NCBI GenBank assembly: GCA_023653785.1
Contig: JAMKCH010014125.1
Coordinates: 1 to 64,000, forward strand
Direction: 5' to 3'
Source: Ophioderma brevispina
Taxonomy: Eukaryota; Echinodermata; Ophiuroidea; Amphilepidida; Ophiodermatidae
DNA: 64,000 nt
Position numbers and translations under genes: made by a program. A model generated the notes under the pieces. The model ran no database searches. It had not been told where the DNA came from and saw nothing but the letters and a program-made list of their open reading frames with translations. How positions within the stretch are numbered: the stretch's first letter is position 1; every line of letters starts with the position of its first letter. This document shows, piece by piece, positions 57,661 to 64,000 of this stretch.

Positions 57661-58274
57661 CCCTGGTGAGAGAAGATGAGGCAGAGTATCACCACATCAT
57701 TACTCCAGGAGAGTTTCTTAACCCTTGACCTCCAAGTTATTAGCAGAGTAGTACAACATCTTACTCCAAGTTTATAGTAGAGTATAGTGACACCTAGTTG
57801 CTTCAAGTTGACAGGCGACAGTAATCGCAGTGAAATATATTCTTCTGTAGTGTACATTGTCATAGTAGTCTCAGCTCCAACAGTTTTCGTCCGATGTGTA
57901 GCCGTGTTAGGTTTGTATTTGGTGGCCTCTGAGTTATCCAGGGATTGCAAGCTGCAACACATTTGGACTTTATAATTTTTTAGCGACCTCCGAAGCATAG
58001 TTGCGTGAGTCTTAGGAGCTGGTTTTCTTCAGTAAGGACAAGTCGTCCGTGGACACGTCCCACTACTGGAAAGTGAAGTTTTATGCTGGAATATTCGCCA
58101 GGACTCTTTTGCAAGTTCGGCATCTTAGAGTAATCTTGCTGCAGCCCGCGTTCGCGGCACACACCAGGTAGTAAGTTTAGTAGTTCATTAATTAACAACT
58201 TTATTATGGATAAATCTTTGATTATTGATACCTAATTGATGGTTTGATTGCGACTGATTTAGACACACAATTAA

Positions 58275-58280
58275 AATAAA
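58275..58280 (+). promoter_or_regulatory. 3' LTR poly(A) signal
   Basis: AATAAA within 'acaattaaaataaatacttg', at the position equivalent to the signal in the 5' LTR. Confidence 0.5.
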
Positions 58281-58383
58281 TACTTGTTTTAAAAATTGTA
58301 TCAAGCTACAGGTATTGTCAGTTATTCAGGAGTTTGAATCCGTAGTTTTGAGGTGTTTTGGCCTTGGTCAGGTGACCGTAACA

Positions 58384-61045
58384 GTAAAAAATGTGGTAGC
58401 AACTCTAAAAATATTATGAAAACTTAAAAATAAAAACTAAAAAAAAAAAGAAAGACAAAATAAAATGAAACTAACAACAAACAACAAACAGAAATACCTG
58501 CAATTACTAGCATTTCTAGTACCAGAAACAGGGGTGCATTGCGTTTTTCTTCTTTCCTCCTCACGACAAAATACTGACATAAATTCCTTACATAATCCAT
58601 TAGGATCACTCCAGTATTTAAGCATATCTTGAACCTTGATTAATTTTATGAATTAGCTATTAATTTTATTAATCAAAATTCTAGCATACAGCAAGAGATA
58701 TAATAAATTTAATGAGGGGTAAATTCTACTTATACCACTTTCCTAATGTGAACAAGGCCAATATCATAATTTGCTAAAATATGCTTTCATGGTATTGATC
58801 TCTATACACTGATTGGAACCTGGGCTGCGTACTGAAACCACCGACGGCCATATTGGAAATCTCAAAAGAGCCCGAGCAGGAGGTGAAACTTTGGTCGTTT
58901 ACACATATATGTTGCCGTTGAAATAAGGCTGAAATAAGCGATATAATAGAGTACAGAATCAAGCCAATTCGCTGGTTCAAAATTTCTATTCCATTGAACG
59001 ATTCCATTGTTTTTTTCATTATCTGGCCTTCAAGTTGCACTTTCTGATAACCAAAAGGTCAGTCTTTCGTTTGGTCATGTCCTGATCATTAATATATATC
59101 ATTGGGTGTCCCAATACTCTTAATTCAGCAAGTCGGTTTCAATTTAAATACTGTTTATGCATTTGTATAGCTGATCAGGGATCTGTTTACTTACAAGTCC
59201 TTGCACCTTATTAATAATTTGGTCACTCATATTATCACCTTTTATGAATGTAATTTATCTTCCCAGTTTCTTGATCACCTTAATTTGCTATGCGTAATGT
59301 GTGCACCTGTGCCGCTGTTAAATTATTAGAGAACATGGAGAATGCGGACGTGCATATTTTCATTTTCTTGGCCAATATCGGACTAATTTCGATTGTCATT
59401 ATGCGTCTCCTTCTCAACCAATCTTGATCTAACGGCTACACCCTAATACCCTCAATAAAGATTAAATAAATAAATTCTGGAGATTTTTACATACTCTCAG
59501 TTATGATGTCACTATGACGTCATATTGTTAAAACTTGATATTTTTGTACTTCATTTTAAGAAAGGACACATGTAGCTACACACAGATACCAAACAAGATG
59601 ATGTTTGTCCTTTATTTACGAAAAAATCGGGGGCGGGGGTGGTAACCCCCCATGGTCGTGAATATATGAAAAGGAAAAACCATTGGTTGGACGAGGATTA
59701 ATAATAATCTGTGCAGAAATCAGTTACTTCACCGATATGCGTAATCGAATTCCTTATGCAAACATCTGTCTCTCGTTCATCCCATCGCCGTTAGAGTATG
59801 AGTTAGAAAATATCCATCAAACGTTGAAGTTATTATATTCAAAATGTGCCAAAAGCTTTACTAAGGTAATCCTGTCGTTTCGTTAGTTCTCTTCCCACTT
59901 CGCTATACTGTTTCCATTTGTGATGGTTTTTTCAGTGTATGATTAGTTATTGATTGTTGTGAGTAATTAAAACACAATAGAATGAAATAAAGGCTGTGTT
60001 TCCCATGCGTGACTTAATTATTTTACTTGAATGTTATTTGTTTTGGAGGGAAATTTCAATATTGATGTTCTGTAATAAGCATAGTGTATTGGATAATGTG
60101 TAGGCCAAGAGAAAACAAATCATGATAATATGGTTGAATCCAACGTCAGAATCGGAATCGAAATACAAGCTAATACATATGGGTATTACATTTCTAGCCA
60201 AAACAAGAAAACGTGTAACCAGCGCTTAGATCTACGAAGATAAACAGGTCAGTACTATGAAATTTCTGAAAGACCAGATACTTTATGCATACGAGCTTGA
60301 AGGCAAAACATGATGGAAAAGTAGTAATCCCAGTCATATTCTACGAACTCCTTCAACTCTGCAAATGTTATGCGATTCCGTTAACGTAATAACTCAAGAG
60401 TGAGCTCCGTAGAAGTGGTTACATTTATGTAACCAAATCAAAGGATTGGATCGCATTGGTACTCCTAATAAAGCATGATCCCACTTACGTTATTGAGTTG
60501 AACCAGTTCCTCTGGCGAGATAATTTTTATTAAATGACTAAACGAAACGTGTTAGAAAGAGACGACGTGTCCTGACATTAATAGACATTTCAAGAGAAGT
60601 GTTTTTCATCCAATTGGAAATACAGTGAGACCACGTAGAGTAATGATAGTTTATGTAAACTGTGGTACTAACGACAAATTTACTTGAAGTGATTCGAAGG
60701 ATACCCAAGTGAAGAGTAAGTGATCATTAGAATTACCTGGAGTGTATTTTGTGACGTCTCGCCTCTTATATAATCTAATACGGTATGATAGAGCTAAAAA
60801 TATACGCCCAATAATATTTCTGAATAATTACAGAGATGTTTGGATTTTTTTACAAGACAAAAGGGGAAAACTGTTAACTTCGAGGCAATTATTATTTTAT
60901 AGCTAGAGCAACTTGCTTCTCTTGAGTCAACATTTTATAAGTTGAAAGTTAATGTAAATTTGAGCCTTTAGCACGAAGTTGTAAGTTATCTCGGTGGGAA
61001 TATGATTGTATTGCGTTGCTCTTGATTTTTAAACTCGTGTTATCA
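58384..61045. other. Unassigned AT-rich stretch
   Basis: Short open frames (minus 58,424-58,625 and 58,774-59,040; plus 59,683-59,886) show no recognised similarity. A gggggtggtaacccccc palindrome lies at 59,637-59,653. No gene is seen. Confidence 0.4.
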
Positions 61046-61051
61046 TATCCA

Positions 61052-61078
61052 CTGAAGAAGCTACGCACTGTAGCGAAA
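61052..61078 (+). ncRNA. Hammerhead-ribozyme-like motif (degenerate, speculative)
   Basis: CTGAAGA, a stem GCTAC/GTAGC with loop GCACT, then GAAA, in the order of the hammerhead catalytic core (C-U-G-A-N-G-A, stem II, G-A-A-A). One extra A precedes stem II. Such motifs occur at the ends of Penelope-like elements, and a PLE RT fragment exists at 6.84 kb, though no PLE coding is seen near this site. I could not identify stems I and III or the cleavage site with confidence. Confidence 0.35.
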
Positions 61079-61323
61079 GCTCTGGACAAGCCGTTTTGCG
61101 TTTTTTTTTTCCATTTTTTTCATTGAATGTTTCAATCCCTATTATCTTATCCCTCGATGTTAAAACCTCGTGCTCAGCGGCATTGCTAACTACAGGGTGT
61201 ACAGTACCCTCCTAAAATATGCCCAGGATTGGCTTCAACAGTTCATCTAGAAAAAAAATATGGCAAGATATTGACATCTTTGTGCAGTGATCACCTTTTT
61301 ATCCATTTTCTCATCCAATGACA

Positions 61324-61457
61324 CACCAGGTGTAGAAGTAATTATAGTCCGCCGTACTCATAGTCCGGCTACAACGGTAAAGAATAGGGCACTCGATTTA
61401 GTTGGCTCTTCACGCAACATTAGTTTCAGACTTTATTCCGTTATCGTGATGTCCGGA
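61324..61457 (-). mobile_element. MITE, family ACCGGTGTGAAAGTAATC (copy 3, inverted and truncated)
   Basis: caccaggtgtagaagtaatt and atagtccgccg form one terminus. The reverse complement of the following stretch matches the right half of the copy at 11,074 ('gaaactaatgttgcgtgaag', 'accgttgtagccggac'). The distal end is cut off near 61,457. The plus frame 61,287-61,553 across it is not supported as coding. Confidence 0.7.
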
Positions 61458-61954
61458 TTCAAGGTACGAAATCCGATTCTTTTATTACGTGGTGGTTCTG
61501 GCAACCATTTTTGTTATCGTCAATTTCTATTCAAATTAAAATACAAATCTTGAGATGTATCTCGTGATTTAAAAAAAAAAATAACCCATTGCACGAAAGT
61601 CACAAAGAATGTACATAATGATGGCTACTCCACAACAATGTCCAAGTGTAAATCTGAAATCATGCACAGAAATTCTTAGATTTGATCCCGCTTGATGGTG
61701 ACTACAATCATTTTAGTTATTATGGTATATATCACGAGGAAATCTAATGTCTACCTTATACATTTTTTTGATAGAAAGCCCAATTCGTTTGATTGCATTT
61801 TCCATATATTGAAAGCACATGCGGTATTAGTTTCTCATCAAAACCTAGGCTAAACCCGCCTCCGGCTTGTGGTTGTATTTCTAGCGTACAATTATGAGTA
61901 GATGTCGAGAAAAGATTTCAAAACAGAGTTCTCTAAATTACAAAAAGAATCATC

Positions 61955-62259
61955 TTTAAAGGCGCTTGTTCCGATTTTTGTGTATCGTGTTCTCTACGCG
62001 ATATAAGAGCCAGGCAATAGCATACCCTTAGTACCAAGTACCGTGGGAAATAAACTTGATTTTGAAAGTAGACGCGATAATGCACATTGCAAGGAGGCCC
62101 TTATTCATTGCTGTGCTAATATTGATGATTAACCATTAAAACGGCGGTTTCTTGGGAAAGAAAGGTATTAGGAAGCTGCAAATTCGGGAGGGCAATGACC
62201 AAAATACTGCCTTTCAAATGGTCCCACTCCCAAAGGCGATCGGAATAAGCACCTTTAAA
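61955..62259. mobile_element. MITE, family TTAAAGGTGC, ~305 bp
   Basis: Ends TTTAAAGGCGCTTGTTCCGA and, inverted, TTTAAAGGTGCTTATTCCGA. The left end also matches the inverted end at 44,982-45,014 (ttgtgtatcgtgttct / ttatgtctattgtgtt). No coding capacity. Confidence 0.7.
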
Positions 62260-62302
62260 ATGGTCTTACTTGATATTTGCTCTTGCACTAATACAATTAT
62301 GT

Positions 62303-62372
62303 CTTTTTGAGCAAAATCTCCAGCGGATCAGATGTGTTTTTGAGCATAATCTCCAGTTGACCAGAGGTTCTT
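62303..62372 (+). repeat. Tandem duplication of ~35 bp
   Basis: tttttgagcaaaatctccag plus cggatcagatgtg is followed directly by tttttgagcataatctccag plus ttgaccagaggt. Confidence 0.85.
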
Positions 62373-62584
62373 ACTCGTTGCTCACACATTCTGAGTATGG
62401 GATGGGGTCCTATCACGGAAGTTAAATTATCATAGGCCTAGGAAACGGGAGACTCATTGTTTGAAATAATATCGAGGGGGCTATCCACAAACAAAAAAGA
62501 AGGTTTTACAGAAAAGGCCAAATAGGAGCGGTCTCCTGCACCCATTTATACCAACTTGTCTGATAAAACAGCACATTTATGTGT

Positions 62585-62695
62585 TGCTGTCCACTCTTTT
62601 CCAGATTGTCAATATGCCTTTGCTAAGTGGTTCGTTTCCTGTTAGTACTCCTATTCTCAAGAAGCCTTCTTTAAGATGTCAAAGACTATCGGCCA
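62585..62695 (+). pseudogene. Short LINE RT fragment (CR1/L2-like)
   Basis: The frame reads LFQIVNMPLLSGSFPVSTPILKKPSL. In CR1/L2-type RTs the fingers domain has I-(N/D)-x-S-L-x-x-G-x-F-P...T-P-(L/I)-L-K-K-P-S-L, which this matches apart from a short deletion in the middle. Similarity ends with the PSL; the rest of the open frames (62,581-62,918) is not recognisably RT. Only about 30 residues are present, so this is tentative. Confidence 0.45.
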
Positions 62696-62919
62696 GCATC
62701 GCTGTGACCATGGTGACCGAGTGTGCTATCTATTGTATTCTCCATTCTTTACGGCAGACTCATTTATTTCAGCCATCATTTATTTCACCACTATACATAA
62801 TAGCCGCGTGTACAAGGTCATGGCTTATTTCGTATATGTTGACAATGTAGCAAGGACACGCTTTCATTGGGGACTCTTTAAACCGCGGTTCCCCAGAATA
62901 TATTATGAAATGACATGAT

Positions 62920-64000
62920 GACATCACACAAATGGCGATTAACGCAGAGAGCAACGTTACGATGGAGAATTCAATCAATTTCGCCCCTTACTTAAATTTT
63001 GTTTCCGTTGATATTCCTCCACATATCAGAAAGTGAACTTTGCAGCTGCGTATTTAAAACCACTTAAGACTATGGGGCATGTCCTTCTATACTACGGTCA
63101 CTGATATCAGGAAAACGAAATTGAGGTGTCATTTATTATGAATTTATACTGGTTTTGCCCTCGCCCTCTTGATGGGAGCATATAATTTGATACACAGTTG
63201 GTTCTTGGTCTACACCCCATCGTTTACTTGGGCACCTTCGGGTTTTCGAAATTTCAGCAGCCTTTGAACCCGCGGATACGCATGCGTACTTGAGTTAATG
63301 AAATGTTATCAGATGACTTTACATTCTGGGGAATATGCATAAAATGTACACATGAAAACAATCCTTACGCCAATATTTAATATTTAGATTTGAACAAAAG
63401 TTCCATAATCTCATTAATACTGTTTGCAAATCCCTAAAAAAATTATCTATTTGTATCCGATGGGTGACATTTTCTACAAGAAAACACCACCTACTGCATC
63501 TAAGGCTTTAGCATCTATCACGTCCTCAGGCATGTGTTTAAATCAAATAACCCTGAAACAGACTCTAATAATCCAGAAAATGCCATTGGATAGCCTGTAA
63601 TCGATCAAGCTCGATTAACCAGAAGCCAATGGGATACAAAACAGACCCATTTGCGAATTAGATTAATTATCTATGAGGGCCAACATGAACACGGCTGGTA
63701 CCCCATGCACAATTACCGCGAGCTTTGAGAGAGAAGAGAGATCGACTCCTGTAAATATAAGATTATGGCGTCCTCATACTTCCAAGCATGGTTCGTCGAT
63801 AATATTCATGAAGTAAAATATTTGGAGCTCATTTAGCCATGACAATTTTCTATAACAACGAATCTTACAAACGCACAACAAATCACCTAAAAGATTTTTT
63901 TTTTGCGTGTTCCGATCGTTTTTGGGACCCCCTGATTTACCCGGAAGTAGTATCGATTTTAATATCAGATGAAAGGCCGTATTTTTCTCATTGTCGTCCT
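62920..64000. other. Unassigned stretch
   Basis: No gene is seen. A 12 bp palindrome TACGCATGCGTA at 63,276-63,287 lies in a slightly GC-richer patch and resembles an NRF1-type site, but nothing else suggests a promoter. Confidence 0.35.

Larger units (their letters stand above)
50045..58383 (+). mobile_element. LTR retrotransposon, Gmr1-like Ty3/gypsy group
   Basis: Two long terminal repeats beginning TGTTAC and ending GTAACA (GTACCA in the 5' copy) bracket a primer site, gag, protease, integrase, RT and RNase H, and a polypurine tract. Domain order is PR-INT-RT-RH, not PR-RT-RH-INT as in most Ty3/gypsy elements. This Ty1/copia-like order in an otherwise gypsy-like element defines the Gmr1 group described from deuterostomes. 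The RT and integrase sequences are gypsy-like. All reading frames are broken by indels and stops, and the 5' LTR has been interrupted. No clean target duplication is visible (gaaac at left, gtaaa at right). Confidence 0.88.
57234..58383 (+). repeat. 3' LTR
   Basis: It begins TGTTACAGCCCCCAAG and ends GGTGACCGTAACA, giving TGTTAC/GTAACA inverted termini. It is about 1,150 bases without the insertions found in the 5' copy. The 183-codon minus-strand frame 57,447-57,998 lies wholly inside it and has a shorter, disrupted equivalent in the 5' LTR, so it is not a gene. Confidence 0.88.

Noticed and set aside
57447..57998. Longest minus-strand open frame (183 codons) as a gene
   Set aside because: It lies entirely within the 3' LTR, antisense to the element, and the matching part of the 5' LTR does not keep the frame. 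No protein similarity is visible.

Overview
This 64 kb window looks like repeat-dense, AT-rich metazoan DNA with no recognisable intact host gene. No open frame longer than about 180 codons exists on either strand. Every stretch I can match to a protein family is a broken transposable element: Tc1/mariner transposase, Penelope-like RT, at least four kinds of LINE RT, and one nearly full-length LTR retrotransposon. Element content (Gmr1-type LTR element, R2-like and Jockey/CR1-like LINEs, foldback elements, many minisatellites) fits an animal, most likely a marine invertebrate, possibly a deuterostome. The species cannot be settled from sequence alone.

Layout. 0.8-1.8 kb holds diverged tandem repeats. 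3.25-3.45 kb is a GTA-rich microsatellite and 3.92-4.10 kb a CAGTG-ended MITE. 4.65-5.45 kb is a minisatellite with a GGACT/AGTCC hairpin core, followed by a Tc1-like transposase remnant (5.47-5.95), a Penelope-like RT fragment (6.84-7.0) and a LINE RT fragment (7.0-7.7). 8.29-9.87 kb is a ~770 bp tandem duplication. 10.8-11.55 kb is a GAAAA/TTTTC minisatellite split by a MITE. 12.0-12.73 kb holds 323 bp tandem units, each with a tRNA-like segment. 12.9-13.9 kb contains an inverted repeat pair. 18.1-19.4 kb is a minus-strand LINE. 21.5-22.8 kb holds duplications, a MITE copy and a CGAGTTG minisatellite. 24.4-26.6 kb is an R2-like LINE.

The right half has a Jockey/CR1-like LINE (32.6-33.8, interrupted by 51 A residues), a CACTCT/AGAGTG repeat cluster with a palindromic MITE (34.9-36.1), a plus-strand LINE with a YADD box (36.5-39.05) interrupted by a MITE, a second CGAGTTG minisatellite (40.86-41.0), two long foldback elements (41.14-41.98 and 45.15-46.11), a Gmr1-like LTR retrotransposon (50,045-58,383), a hammerhead-like motif (61.05) and further MITEs.

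The clearest system is the LTR retrotransposon. Its LTRs, TATA box, poly(A) signal, tRNA-Pro-like primer site and polypurine tract are all visible, and its pol domains run protease, integrase, RT, RNase H. Integrase before RT is the rearranged order of Gmr1-like Ty3/gypsy elements. Its 5' LTR has been hit by at least one later insertion (404 bp MITE with CTAG duplication) and probably a second. Single-base indels are frequent everywhere, even between very similar duplicate copies, so some frameshifts may be sequencing errors rather than decay.
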